Positions 10,008 through 21,707 of a DNA stretch of 64,000 bases are shown piece by piece. The notes below the pieces were generated by a model. It worked only from the letters and a program-made list of their open reading frames with translations, was not told the DNA's origin and did no database searches. Numbering within the stretch: the stretch's first letter is position 1; every line of letters starts with the position of its first letter. The stretch comes from Hesseltinella vesiculosa (lineage: Eukaryota; Mucoromycota; Mucoromycetes; Mucorales; Cunninghamellaceae), in contig MCGT01000005.1 in NCBI GenBank assembly GCA_002104935.1, positions 186,001 through 250,000 on the forward strand. Reading direction: 5' to 3'. The position numbers were made by a program, and so were the translations under genes.

Positions 10008-11267
10008 GAAGGCAGGTTGATGCGGCCAGGTACAGGAAGGCCCTTTTTGGCGAGCTTGGTAAAGTATTTTTGAATACGGCTTGCGACTTGCCTTGGAGTA
10101 CGAGTGCCCATCGCTTGAGAGATCTTGTTGAAACGTTGGGCCTGTACAGGCTCATCAGGGTATATTTCCAATAGCTCTTCCAGCCGTCGTTGTTCCTCAT
10201 CGGTCCAGGGCAAATTATGAGTCCGTGACTGGTGGTAGAAAAAAAAAAGTGAGCCATTGCCGTTCCTCGTCGCCTTCAGAGATAAACTTACCTCGGTTGT
10301 CAGATCTTGTTCCATCATGCCAGTTTGGGTAGACAGTCGTCGTTTGCCGATCATGCCGGTGGGTGTGAGAGGATCGTCTTCGGTGTCAGAGGGATCGGCC
10401 GAGGGTGGGATGGACGTGGCGCGTGATGGCGCGATTTGGCCAATGGCTTCCAAGCCTTTAGCTAATTCATCCTGCAATGCTTTGACTTGGGGGGAAGTTT
10501 GCTTTGGGTCTTGGATTGTCTGTGGAGGCATCTCAGTTTCAAGGATATTCTACGTCCACATAAAAAAGATGGGTCAGTGAGCCTATAGTAGGCCAGTTAT
10601 TTTTAAAAAAAGCAAACATACTTTGTACATGGTTGGTTTTTCGTACGTGTTGGTATACTGATGAATCAAGGCAGCCAGTGATGCTTTGGAAAAACGAATT
10701 GAATGGCTGTGAATTCAAGTGTGTGTGTGTGCGTGTGTTTTCTCGTTACCTGTCTGCTTTGCAAAGCGGCTTTCAGGCATGTACTTGTATTTTGTCCAGT
10801 CGATTTCGGGCACAGCAAAGATCTTTTGTAGCCGTGGGATCTCGTTTTTCAGTTTCTAAAGCCACCGAATCAAAGATCGATTAAGTACAAGGAAAGGATC
10901 AGAAAAAAAAAATACCTTGGTCTTCAAATCTTCAATAAAGGTCATTGGATCATCCAAGGCTTTACGTTTCAATCGGGTCAAAGTTTCAATGTCTTTCGTG
11001 GCTTGAGTGAGTTGCTGCTTGAGAACATTGAGTACTCGGACGACAGACTGGTAGCTATTTAATGGCAATGGATTAGTAGTCATATCTTTTTCTTTCCACA
11101 AACACAGCCTACTCTTCATTGGCCTCCAGCTGAGCCTTGATATTATCGTTGGGTTGATCCAAGTTGGGCGTGGACGGTGTGGTTGAGGGTGACGCTGATT
11201 CCGGCGTCATGGTAAGAGGCTGCTTGTCGTGATTCGTAGTATCCGCTGATTTGTCATTATTTGCCAT
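9184..11267 (-). CDS. ZZZ3-like SANT/Myb and ZZ zinc-finger protein
   Basis: Ten exons give 494 residues: 11267-11113, 11054-10916, 10855-10750, 10683-10622, 10549-10292, 10228-10007, 9942-9809, 9739-9568, 9494-9377 and 9302-9184. An N-terminal helical region (YQSVVRVLNVLKQQLTQAT, then VPEIDWTKY) resembles the ZZZ3 family. A SANT/Myb domain follows: LPWTDEEQRRLEELLEIYP, then GTRTPRQVASRIQKYF and KKGLPVPGR. Next are an Arg/Gly-rich segment and a ZZ finger with Cys pairs CDSC, CKEC and CSKC. Last comes a short tail ending YSYLGIF. Human ZZZ3 is an ATAC acetyltransferase-complex subunit whose ZZ finger reads the histone H3 tail. The reading FYDSDLA just upstream of the chosen ATG resembles a conserved family motif, so a first exon in 11268-11424 may be missing. 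One intron holds a 35-nt poly-A run (sense strand). Confidence 0.85.
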
Positions 11268-11424
11268 GGCCAAATCGCTGTCATAAAACTGAAAAAGAGG
11301 ACGAAAAAACGTTTCAGGGTGAAAAGTAAGAGCGGAGGAAAAAAAGGACAGACAACGCTTACTGCCTCTTTTTTTCTTTTCGCTTTTTCCCATCTTTTTT
11401 TTCTTTGTTTGTTTGTGCATTGAC
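11268..11424. promoter_or_regulatory. Divergent promoter between ZZZ3-like gene and AP-3 mu
   Basis: Only 157 bp separate the two start codons, which point away from each other, so the segment probably drives both genes. It is A/T-rich with runs of T and A. No specific factor site is claimed. Confidence 0.6.
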
Positions 11425-13237
11425 ATGATCAATTCATTGTTTGTTATCAATCGTCATGGGTAAGCTCATGTGTTTCTATGATGGTCATATACTGTGTGGC
11501 TAACATCTCTGTCGTTCCTTTGCTACAGGAAGATCATTGTAGAAAAGCATTGGCGCGGCATCATCTCACGCCAAATCGTCGATGTGTTCAATGACGAGAG
11601 TGCAAAGTTCATGAAATTACCTCCGGGCACCTTGGAGCGGTCGGACATAAGCAGCAATCAAGAAGCCTTTTTCACGAAAGAAGATGTGCCCCCAGTCTTG
11701 GAATCCAACAAATACTGGCTGCTCAATGTGCTACGAGACGACCTGACCTGGCTATGCCCTGTGGAGAAAGAAGGTAAGCGTCTCGCAGCCATGGACCTTT
11801 TCCTCATACACTTTCTTATATAGTGGACCCCATGCTTGTGTTTGAATTTATTCATCGAATTATTGACGTGGTCACCGACTATCTGGGCGATGTGTCTGAA
11901 GCTTCCATCCGCGAAAACTTTGTCACCGTGTACCAGGTAAAGGGTTCCTACTTTAGGAGGTCATGCTTACCTGTTGTTCCTGCTAGCTACTGGAAGAAAT
12001 GATGGACTATGGATACCCTTTGACGACCGAACCCAACGCACTCAAGGAAATAATCATGCCTCCAACAATCATCAACAAGGTCATGACCACGGTGAACGCT
12101 GCTGCGGGGTAAAAAAAAACAAAAAACAAAAGAGAAATCGCTAGGGACCAGTTTCTCATTTGGCATTGACTTTTAGCGTCACACCCAAATTCCCACAAAA
12201 CATGTCGAATATTCCATGGAGAAAGGCAGGGGTCAAATATACACAAAACGAGATCTACTTTGATATCGTGGAAGAAATCGATGCTACGGTGGAAGCGTGA
12301 GTGTGATAGGATTGAAATGGTCGACACTCACCTCATTCTTTGGTTTAGCAATGGTAACGTCGTGTCTTGCGAAGCACATGGCACAGTGGTTGCCAACAGT
12401 CGATTATCTGGCATGCCTGATTTGTCACTGTCCTTTATTAACCCACGACTGATCGATGACGAAAGCTTTCATCCTTGCGTGCGCATTCGAAAGTGGGAAT
12501 CCGACCGACTGCTTTCGTTTGTCCCTCCTGATGGTCATTTTAAACTCATGTCCTACCGGTAAGATAAAAGAGGTGTCGAAGTTTGGAAGGCTGATGATTT
12601 TTTTTTTATTCGGCCACGTAGCGTTGCCTTATCTCCTTACCAAGCCATGCCCTTGCAAATCAAACCTCAAATCTTACCCACGAAAAACGGCGGAAAGTTT
12701 GATATCACCGTGCATCCCCGATCCACCGACGGCAAGCCAATTGAAGCGATCGTCCTCTCAATACCAATGTCCAAGTCCACCACCAGCGTCAATGCTACTT
12801 GCAATGTTGGCAACTACATGTATGACCCTATCACAAAGGTAAGTTGATCTGGCTCCTGTTTTTTTTTTCTATTCCTCGACCCCCTCTCATCAAATCGACG
12901 TTCCTGACCCTACTCCTTTCTCTACCTTTCTTAGACGGTCAAGTGGGAAATCAGCAAGCTGCAGCAACGAGAGCGGGCACCCATGTTGTCAGGCACCTTT
13001 AGCAGCAGGTAAAAAAAAAAAAAAAAAAAAGGAAAGTCCGTTCTGAACACCGTTTTTTTGATATCCAGTGACGCTCAACCGGATATGGGCTTGACGGTGG
13101 ATGTCGACTTCAAAATCAGCATGTACTCTGTGTCTGGCATCAAAGTGGATAGCTTGCGCCTGTTCCATGAAGGTTACAAGCCTTACAAAGGCGTAAGGAG
13201 TATGACAAAGGCGGGAAAGTTCCACGTTCGTACATGA
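11425..13237 (+). CDS. APM3: AP-3 adaptor complex subunit mu
   Basis: Nine exons give 434 residues: 11425-11459, 11529-11773, 11824-11936, 11987-12108, 12177-12296, 12349-12558, 12622-12838, 12935-13008 and 13069-13237. The start MINSLFVINRHG followed by KIIVEKHWRGIISR is the longin domain of a mu adaptin. The linker reads SNIPWRKAGVKYTQNEIY, and the C-terminal mu-homology domain includes RLSGMPDLSLSFINP, FHPCVRIRKWESDR and LSFVPPDGHFKLMSYR. It ends YKPYKGVRSMTKAGKFHVR. The YKPxKGVRxxTKAG ending and the IPWR.xGVKYT block separate AP-3 mu from the AP-1 and AP-2 subunits. The complex sorts cargo from Golgi/endosomes to the vacuole. The protein is slightly longer than human AP3M1 (418 residues). 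Confidence 0.95.
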
Positions 13238-13315
13238 GCATGGTCGTGTGAAAATAAATTGTAGATTGCTGGGTTTTTTTTTAATCAAGTTATTCTTGCA
13301 AAGAGAGGGAGGAAA

Positions 13316-15568
13316 TCAAAGGTGATTCTTTTTGCAACGGAAATGCACGTATCTTAATAGGAGGTCACGGATGCGATTGCAAAGGCAATCGTCGACGATC
13401 GTGGCAAAGAGCCGTCGTTCCCAACGGGTGAGCAAATTAGTAGACTGCTGATGACAGTGGCCGACAGGTTGTTTTAGGTCGCAGAAGAATTCGTTCCACA
13501 GATCAGCGTAAGGACGTGGTTCAGTGCACTCTGTGCTGGCTCTTCGCCCAGGATAGCAGTAGTAATTGATGTTGTGGACCGTTAGCATGATGTTCCAAAG
13601 GTCGAGGTAGAAAGGAGGAAACGGTTGTTGCCTGACCACCAGGGGCATATCTGTGGATGGGCGAATTTTCCAGATGGCTTGGCCAAGGATTGGCTGGGTC
13701 GGGAACATGGTCAGGTCGAGAGCAAGGCCAAAGTCGATCAGCTTGAGGCCAAAAGGTCGAAGGCCCCAAAGGACAGCAGCCGGCGATGCTTGGTCGTCTG
13801 AGGTTAGTGCATTTGGCTCTTGAGGGGTGTGTGGTTCGTAAGCAAACATGATATTGTCCAGCTTGATATCGGCATGAACGAGGTCGTTTCGGTGCAATGC
13901 AACCACCGCCTGCAACATTCGCCAGGTGAGGAAAATAGCCAGCCGGTCCACGTCTGCTGAGGCGAGACGGTTATGCATATACCAGATGAGATAGCCCAGG
14001 TGGCCCAGAGGGAAAAAGTCCATCAGGATGAAGGTCGATCGAGGGTCCAGCCAAAGAGCATGGTACTGGACAATGGGGTTAAAATCGGCACGGGCGCCGA
14101 CAGCCATCGAGACAAAATCAAATGCTTTTTGCTGCAGGACAAATTCCCAGGGATCCATTTGAGCCAGCACCTTGAGAGCATACAGCTGCTCTTGCCATCG
14201 AACTTGGTACACCTGGCCATAGACGCCCTTTCCAAGAAACCGGGTCACTTCCATATTGACTTTTTCGCCGAGAGAAAGGATCCTGCAGCCTGCAACTAAA
14301 GATGGTCGGGTGCCAAGGGGAGGCGGGTGATGGAAGCTGAGGAGGATGGTCCTGTCCACACAGTCGTCCAGGTAGCAAATGCGGTTGTTTGCCAGCAAGT
14401 CAGTGTACCTATCCAGCAGCGACAGCTTGAAATCGAGCGCCATCGGGAGTTGGACAATGGCAGCTGGGAGATAGAAACAGGTGGGGGAATCCAGAGCTGA
14501 CGCTTCATTTTGGTCATGGAGCAAGCGACCAGAGATGGCGGCAGTCTCCGTATGGTGAGCGCTGTCGTGATTTCCAAGCAAGTCGGTACAGGTATTGGTT
14601 GGCGGACCCCAGCTGACTTCAGAAGGAGAGCCTGAGGAGTCGATGTTGTAGGTGGTGATACGGTGCTGGGGATTGTCTTCCAGCTGCTCAGATTTAATCG
14701 GGGCACAGGGCGATGTTCTAGGAAGGCTCTGAGGGGCGTGTTTTGCTGTCGTACTATCCTGACAGTCAAGAAGAGGAAGCAGCGCTTTTTTTTTCCTTGT
14801 TCGCTTCGTGTCCGTTTTTGTCTTGAGGTATCGATTTTGCATCACAGCATCGTCAAAAATATGAAAATCATCCGTGTCGTTGAGCGCCAGCGCGTGAATT
14901 TCTTCCAAGGACATTTCCAGCTTGCTAGCCAGGTCTCTGACATCGTCGCGGCCGACCTGTCTTAGGTAGGAGCAAAAAAGGTCCAAGGTAGAATCTCCCA
15001 ACCACAAATCATGTCCATTGTAGGAAATCGTGCTTTTTCTGCTGTGGGTGCAAAGGTCTGTATCGTCTGGTTCTTCCTTGATGATGGAGATGTCGGCAAG
15101 GCTAAGCAGACAGGGTGCAGCTTGAAAGCCTTGTAACAGGTGGCGTGCACCGTCGATGTGATAGACGCCCTCCACAAAATGGTCGCCCATTCTCAATGCA
15201 CGATCGGCAAGGTCGTCACTAAACCATGAATCAAAAAAGGGTCAGACGCAGAGAAAACCGTGCCAGGCGTCATATTCTACAGTTTACCGTAAATGAGTTT
15301 TAAAACAATAAGCCAGGTCAAAATAGAAGAGTGCATACGTTGTGCCAATGTCATTAATAACCAAATGCCTATAGACTGCAAGAGGATCATCGACCAACTG
15401 TGCTAATAGGAGCCACCAACGCAGGTAGTTCACTGTGTCTTGGTAGACGTAGCCCTTGTCGATCACGTCCATCAGCTGTCGCTTCATCGATTTCACTGAT
15501 CGTCCTTGTGCTGTCATTTTATATACAAGGTCATCGTAGTACCCAACCGATGGAACCCTGACTTCCAT
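13316..15568 (-). CDS. BUB1: BUB1-type spindle-checkpoint kinase
   Basis: Two exons, 15568-15288 and 15218-13316, give 727 residues. The N-terminus carries the Bub1/Mad3 TPR-like region: VNYLRWWLLLAQLVDDPL, then DIGTTYALFYFDLAY. A low-complexity middle follows. The C-terminal kinase domain has a glycine loop (FLGKGVYGQVYQV), a beta-3 lysine (YALKVL), a catalytic loop LVHADIKLDNIMF and an intact DFG inside GLKLIDFGLALDLTMFP. The last stretch strongly resembles the BUB1 activation segment (LKLIDFGRSIDM.LF). All catalytic residues are present, so an active kinase is expected, acting at kinetochores to recruit checkpoint and shugoshin proteins. No KEN box is visible, which fits BUB1 rather than Mad3/BubR1. 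It is short compared with the usual 1000 or so residues. It is convergent with AP-3 mu across only 78 bp. Confidence 0.82.
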
Positions 15569-17455
15569 GTTACAGTGAAAAAGAAAAAACACGGAAAAAG
15601 CGCGTCCGCTCCAAAAAAAAAAATGCTGATTCTCGCTCTTGTCCAATCAGAGCCTTTCTCCAACCTCGCGGCAAAAAAAAAAAAAAAATTGACAGATCCA
15701 ACAAGTTTGTCTATGCTGATCGTTTGACGTTTGTTGCTCCTATTCCAACACTGGTCCCTTCTGGGGTCTCCATTGGAAAAAAGAAAAGGCTGGTCACTAT
15801 GCGGTTCTTTTTTCTTGGCTCTTTTTTGACCGCGACTTTTTCTGCGCAGTGTCGCCATTTTTTCCCCTCGCTTCTCTTTCGCCTTCTTTTACACCGTCAT
15901 CTCGCCCTTCATAGATTTTCAGAATCGCCTACCTCTTTCTGGCCTATCTGAACGTGTGTTTGAGTCCTCTGTTGCCGTTTTATTCAACTGTTTTTTTTTT
16001 TTTTTTTTTTTTTTTTTTGAAAGGGCTGGATTGGAGATTCACCGACCGAAGGAAGCGATGTCTGCAAAAAAGTGCTGTGCAGCTTCCCGGGAGGGTCCAC
16101 TCAGGCAAAATGGAAACTCATCGAAATTCGACCTTTTTCGATTCCTCTCATGAGTAGAGTAGGATGAGCAGGATCATGACTAAAAATAGAAGGTTCTCGG
16201 GCATCGAGATGTAGAGCCAAGACGGTTGAACATGTGCCATGTGGATCTTTTCTGTGAGGAACGGGCTTCAGAAAGCCGTGTTAATATTCAAATGCAGTGT
16301 TTTGGCTTGGTGTTTTGTAGGGTTGACCCTTTTATAAAAGTGGTGACCAATGGGAGAGATGAGAGGTACAAGGCGGGATTTACCACAGGCACCGCCTCTG
16401 CAAACAAGCCAACTTATCCGCTGGTGACTGACTTTTTGCTTTTTCACTCCATTATTCTCACATCCATGTGTCAGCTCGTAATGTACTTGATGGATGATGG
16501 GCAGACATCAGGCAGAGGGTGTCCCGTTCTAAGCTGCCCAGTCAACACGATGGAGGGTTCAATGTCTGGGCTGACAGGCTTCTCCACCGTTGGCGACAAA
16601 ATAAAAGGAAGGCTTTTCAAGGCATCATTGTGGTTACCAGATATGTTACATCGGTAAGATCGATACCGAGCTGGATGAGCATGGATCCATACCCTTGCTT
16701 GATCTTTGGCAAAAGGCGAGCCGATTTTTTAGGCTCCGCATTTTTTGAGGCTTTCGTGGAGGTTGGTGTCTTTGGTGAGAAGTGATTCGGACATTGGAGT
16801 AAAAACAAAAAGACAATGTATGTCTATTTATTACGATCTTTTCGAGGGGTGATCATTTCTTTTAACCACATGAATGGGCAATGGCAAAGCTAAGCGGGGC
16901 ACAAGAGAACAATGGAAAATGGCCCATCAAACAATTGGCTGATGCTGCGGATGAAACGTAACACAAATTGACCATTATTGAGGCGTAAGTGGTAAAAAAA
17001 AAAAAAAAAAGACAAAAAAGATTGACACGAGTTTCCCTCCATTTTTGAGGAAACCTGGCTCCTGCTCTCCTGAAGTCGTTTTGAACGATTTGGGAGGTGG
17101 GTAGTCATAGCCGAGGCCGATCTGCCAAAAGTCAAGCATGCACATTTTGGCGACAGTCTTATGATCCTAGCTGTGCAGCCCCTCAGCTAGGTCTTGGCAT
17201 ACCGGACATGTTTTTTCTAAAGTTGGGAGTCCTATTGATGCACAATCGCCCAACACCCACAAAACAAGGTGACGTCGGAGTTCTTTCAGCTATTTTTGTC
17301 AAGCTAAAAAAAGAAGAGGGGTTTCTTGTTTCGTTTTTTCCAGGTTTCGTTTTTTTTTTATTTTTTTATTTTTTTGTTTTATTACTGCCAAGCATCGTCC
17401 TGCCATTCATTTTGACAACATTCATCACTCATCACTCTTTTATCGATAAACGAAT
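15569..17455. other. Intergenic region, no gene assigned
   Basis: This 1.9-kb stretch separates the divergent BUB1 and F-BAR genes. It has T-runs (one of about 28 around 15991-16018) and moderate GC between 16230 and 16800. Open frames occur there on both strands, for example 16226-16657 plus and 16617-16808 minus, but none shows family resemblance or joins into a convincing spliced gene. A rapidly evolving or decayed gene cannot be excluded. Confidence 0.35.
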
Positions 17456-20400
17456 ATGTCCACGAGTGATACATCCACACAACGGTTTGCTGATGCTTTT
17501 TGGGTAAGTCATCACTTGGAATTTCTATGCCAAGCTACCTGCTTAACTTTCTCATTTGGCAATAGGATGAAGATTACCAAGGCGTACAGCAGCTTGATAA
17601 ACGGCTTGGCAATGCAAAGCAAACATGCGAGGAAATCAAGAAACTCTATGAACTTCGGTAAGCAAAGAAGAGTGCTGCTGGATGGGTAGGCGTGGTTTGT
17701 TGCTTGCACGTCAAGGTTTTCCTTTTTTTTTGCGTTTTAAACTTCTTTTTGACATGACAACGTTAGATCGCAGATGGAAAGCAAGTACGGCTCTGAATTG
17801 TTACGCCTGTCACAAATGATTGTAGGAGAGAATGAGGATGGGACCTTGGCCGAGTCCTTGTCGCATATTCCCAGTGCTTTAGAAACTACCGCCCGCGCCC
17901 ACATGGATCTGGCCCAGCAACTGCAAGACCACTTGCAAACCCCTCTTGAAACTTTTATCAAGGAGCAATCCGAGCTTGCTGCTAATGTATGTCTGATAGA
18001 TTTTATTTATAATCTGGAGTAACTCATCTCTTTCGGTTGTCATCTGATGATTAGAAACAACAACGCAGCCAATCTTTGATCAAAACCAGACAGGCCACTC
18101 TGTCTCAAGTTGAAAAGGTAACTGATAAATAAAACGGAGGTGCGTTTTTGACATCATTTTTTTTTCGTCAGACCAAGGATGTCTATCTTAACGAATGTAC
18201 CAATCTCGCCGACATTAATCAATATCTGGTGGAAGAAAAACCCACGCCTGAAGAATATGAACAGGTAAGGGGGGAGATCAGTCAACTATAACCCTCTCAT
18301 GTGTTCTTCTAGGCGATGAAAGATCAAGCTGCATGTGTCAAGAATATTCAAGGGGCTGAACAAGATTACAAAAGAGATATTGACGCTCATAATGAAGTGA
18401 CGAAGACTTGGGTCGAAGATTGGCGTGTCAATTGTGACCTGTACCAGCAAATGGAAGAAAAGCGAATCCGTTTTGTGCGAAGCAGTCTTTGGGCGTAAGC
18501 TTTCACCTTTTTTTTTTTTTTTTTTTTACAGTGTACATGATCCTAACCCATGTTTTCTTCTTCCCTATCTCAGATTTGCCAACATGATGTCAAGTGTGTA
18601 TATTGTCGACGATCAATGCTGTGAACGCATCCGAACAGCCTTGGAGACGACCGATGTCGACAAGGATATCAATGCCTTTGTTCAAAATCATCACACTGGA
18701 TCCGAGGTGCCTGACTTGGTTGAATTTGAGGACGCGATGCCGCCAATGCCTTCTATATCCCGCCCAGGCGCCGACAGGGTTCATGGATTGCCCGCACAAA
18801 CCAACGGCTCTCGCGAAATGGACAGCGCCATGCAAGAAGTCGATAACATGCTGACAGATATGCATCACTCCAAACAACCTCAGCAGCAGGGCGAGCACGA
18901 TGGCCTGGCACCCGAACACGTATCACCCATCACCACCAGTGAAGACGAGCATGAACACATGCAATTCACCGAACATAAACTGCCTCCTCAGCAATTGGAT
19001 GCTGGCGCCATGGTTGCAGAGACCGATACCTCCATGCGCCCAGCCCCCCCTGCCATCAGCCAAACCCGTGAAGCCCCCACCACCCCTGAACCTACCACCA
19101 GCAAATCCGTCGCCTCATCCCTCGCCGATGGGAGCGTCGTCCGTCCTGGATCGGCCATGTCGACCAACTCGGAAAAACGCCGGTTCCAGCCTGTGCCCAA
19201 TCCCGCCTTCTCTTCCTCCTCCAGCAGCACGCACCAACAGTCCCAGCCTCAAGACGACACTCACCATGACCAGCTTCCTGCCGTTGCCGCTGTCGCTGCC
19301 ACTGCTGCCGCTGCCACTGCCGCTGCCACTGTCGCCGCCGCCGACGAACAGCCTGCTGCGAAGAAACAAACAGACATTTTGGCCTTGACCGACGATGAAT
19401 CTGAAGATAACTTCCCAGTGAAGCGCGCGCCTCCCAGGGAAGAAAAATGGATGATCTCATCGATCCGCCGACCTCAACAAGTGCCGGTTCGATCCTCTCA
19501 AGCACGTGTCTATGACGGACCTGCCATCAATGCCCGCGCCAGCATGATTCGGCCTAATTCTACGACTCAGCCCTCCGCTCACCCAGAGCTCATAGCCCAG
19601 GAAAGCGGGCCTGTTGTCGACGAGCACGATCAGCAAGTGCCCCAGGCGGACGACCAGCAACAACAGGACGCCGATCAATCCCCCTCTAGCTCCTCAGGCA
19701 AGCTCAACCGTCCCCACCCGCCATTGAAGATCGAGATCCCGGCCTCAAGCAAGGACACCAGAGCCGCTGCCCAAGAAGCCATTGCTGCTGGTCGTGCCCA
19801 GGCTCAGCATCCACCCCAAGGTCAGCCGCCCGTGCCTTTGCAAAAGGACCATCACTACCAACACCCTCCCCAACAGCAACAGCAACAGCCCCCGCAACAA
19901 CAACAACAATACCAGGATGATGGGGCTGGCATTCGCCCTCCTCCATGGCAACAAGAAGGCAATTATGCTCAAGATAAGAACACCATTCAAACCTTCCCAG
20001 CCTCGTACAACCCCATGAACCAAGGCCTTGCCCAACCTCAACACCTTCAACAGCAGCAGCTTCAACAACAGCAGCAGCGTCCTATGAACGGCGGCCTGCA
20101 ACGTTATCCTAGTGTGTCTGGTCCTCGTGTCGCCCCCGAAAACATCATGAATGAATCACGTGCCAACAAGAACGACTTTAGCAAATTCATGAAGGGTGTG
20201 CTGAAAACTAACAATGAGCGTCCTGTGTCCTACGATGCCGCTGCGCCCCTGCAAGAGCCCAAGAAAGAAAAAGGAGGCCGTTTCTCCCTGGGCATCTTCA
20301 ACAAAAAGGACAAGAAAAAGGATAAGCAAGACGGCATGTTGGCCGGCCCTCCTGGCCCCAGCAATCTCAACCCTGGCTATCCTCAAGGTGGCCCCCAGAT

Positions 20401-21075
20401 GTATCAACAACCACCCCAGCAGTCCCAACAGCACATGCAGTTGCCGCCCCAACAGCAGCAGCCAGAGCAGCAGCCAATGCAGCAGCCAATGCAGCAGCCA
20501 ATGCAGCAGCCAATGCAGCAGCCAATGCAGCAGCCAATGCAGCAGCCAATGCAGCAGCCACCAGCACAACCATTGCAGCAAAGACAACAGCAGCAATTCT
20601 TACAGCAGCAACAACAGCAATTGCATGCGCCATCTCAACAGCAACACCCACCTTCGCCCCAACAGGCGTCACAGCAGCATTCCTTAGCCTCTGGTCTTGC
20701 CTCGCAATCACCCTCAGCCATCTCCTCTGTTGCTCCAGCTGCCAACGCTACCTCGGCAGCAGCTGCCTCTCCTACTAATTATGAACCTGCGGACCTACCA
20801 AAGCGTCTCTCGGATGGTACTCCAATCCTGCAGTACGTACGAGCTCAATGGTCCTTTACTGCCACGGTAAGCGAGCGCTCAAAAACAATGAAAGACCTGG
20901 TTCCGATATATCTCTTTTTTAGATTCCTTCTGAGCTGTCCTTTACTGCTGGTGACCGTCTTGCCGTTCTTGCCAAGCAGCCCGATGGCTGGTGGGAAGCG
21001 GTTTTGATGAACTCTCAATCAAGTCAACCTAATCGTGGTCTGGTACCAGGGAACTACATGGAAAACGAATCATAA
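17456..21075 (+). CDS. F-BAR and SH3 cytokinesis protein (Cdc15/Imp2/Hof1-like)
   Basis: Eight exons give 1047 residues: 17456-17503, 17566-17657, 17767-17986, 18055-18117, 18172-18264, 18313-18494, 18574-20866 and 20923-21075. Residues 1 to about 270 form an F-BAR domain: FADAFW, DEDYQGVQQLDKRLGNAKQ, then ESKYGSELLRLSQ and coiled-coil helices to RIRFVRSSLWAFANMMSSVY. A roughly 690-residue disordered linker follows, rich in Gln, Pro and Ala, with polyalanine and seven tandem MQQP repeats. The last 60 residues are an SH3 domain: VRAQWSFTAT, ELSFTAGDRLAVLAKQPDGWWEAVL, GLVPGNYME. This architecture matches the fission-yeast Cdc15/Imp2 and budding-yeast Hof1 scaffolds, which bind membrane at the contractile ring and recruit formin and septation factors. 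Function is inferred from the architecture. Confidence 0.88.
20476..20559 (+). repeat. 12-bp in-frame coding repeat (MQQP)7
   Basis: Seven tandem copies of a 12-nt unit encoding Met-Gln-Gln-Pro inside the disordered linker of the F-BAR protein. The nucleotide copies are nearly identical, so this is a recent expansion. The period is a multiple of three and keeps the frame. Confidence 0.95.
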
Positions 21076-21707
21076 CTTGCGTACACACATTCCTTTTTTT
21101 TTTTTTTGTTTACGATAATATATAATGAAATACGAGATCATTGCGTGTAACGGCTAGGGTACAGTGTCGACAAGACACGGGCTGGAGAGGGGGGGTGTCG
21201 AGGAAGAAATAGACATCTATGTGATCAAGCAATCACGGTACCTGTTTCCGGTTTTGAAGTATGGTGTTTGGGTAGAATGGAGAGCACTGGAGCTGTTGCC
21301 TTTGGATGACACCATATTTCTTTTTGAGTCATTTGCAGGGTGAATCAACCGTGAATCATTTCTAACGCATGTTTGCCAGTCTTGTACCTCTTCACTCAAC
21401 TGCTTGAGGGTTGTAATATTATTCATAGTCAATTTATCTCCATTTTGAACTCGCCTGCGAAATTTGGTGTCGACCGGCTCAGAATAATTTCGCACTGTGG
21501 TTCTTGACCAGATCGCCTTGGGGTCCCCTGGCGAAAATGGCCAATTTTTCATATTTTTTAGCTGGGCAATCGGCGATGTCAAAACAAAGCGGATCAAATG
21601 TTGGCTGGGCGATCTATCCCAATCGATCTGATTTTTTCAATACAATCACCATTCATGCGTATTAGCATCCAGACAAAATTTGAGGTCGATCTGCTCACTC
21701 AAAAGTA
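21076..21707. other. Spacer and left part of a dispersed repeat (family R1)
   Basis: No gene is supported. From about 21400 to 21705 the sequence belongs to a repeat with copies at about 42290-42530 and 47560-47880. The best shared block is GGGGTCCCCTGGCGAAAATGG followed by an AGCTGGG.AATCGG.GATGTCAAAAC stretch. The Tc1 element is inserted in this copy. Confidence 0.5.

Noticed and set aside
11283..11400. Extra first exon of the ZZZ3-like gene (MGKSEKKKRG followed by FYDSDLA)
   Set aside because: The candidate intron GTAAGC...TTTTTCAG leaves the two parts out of phase, so I kept the ATG at 11267 and recorded the motif as a caution only.
16226..16808. Possible gene in the 16.2-16.8 kb region
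   Set aside because: Open frames of 60-140 residues on both strands, none with a recognisable motif, and no consistent GT-AG model.
18988..20711. Long minus-strand frames rich in Leu/Trp/His or Ala opposite the F-BAR linker
   Set aside because: They are antisense shadows of CAG/CCA repeats coding for Gln, Pro and Ala; no start, splice or family support.
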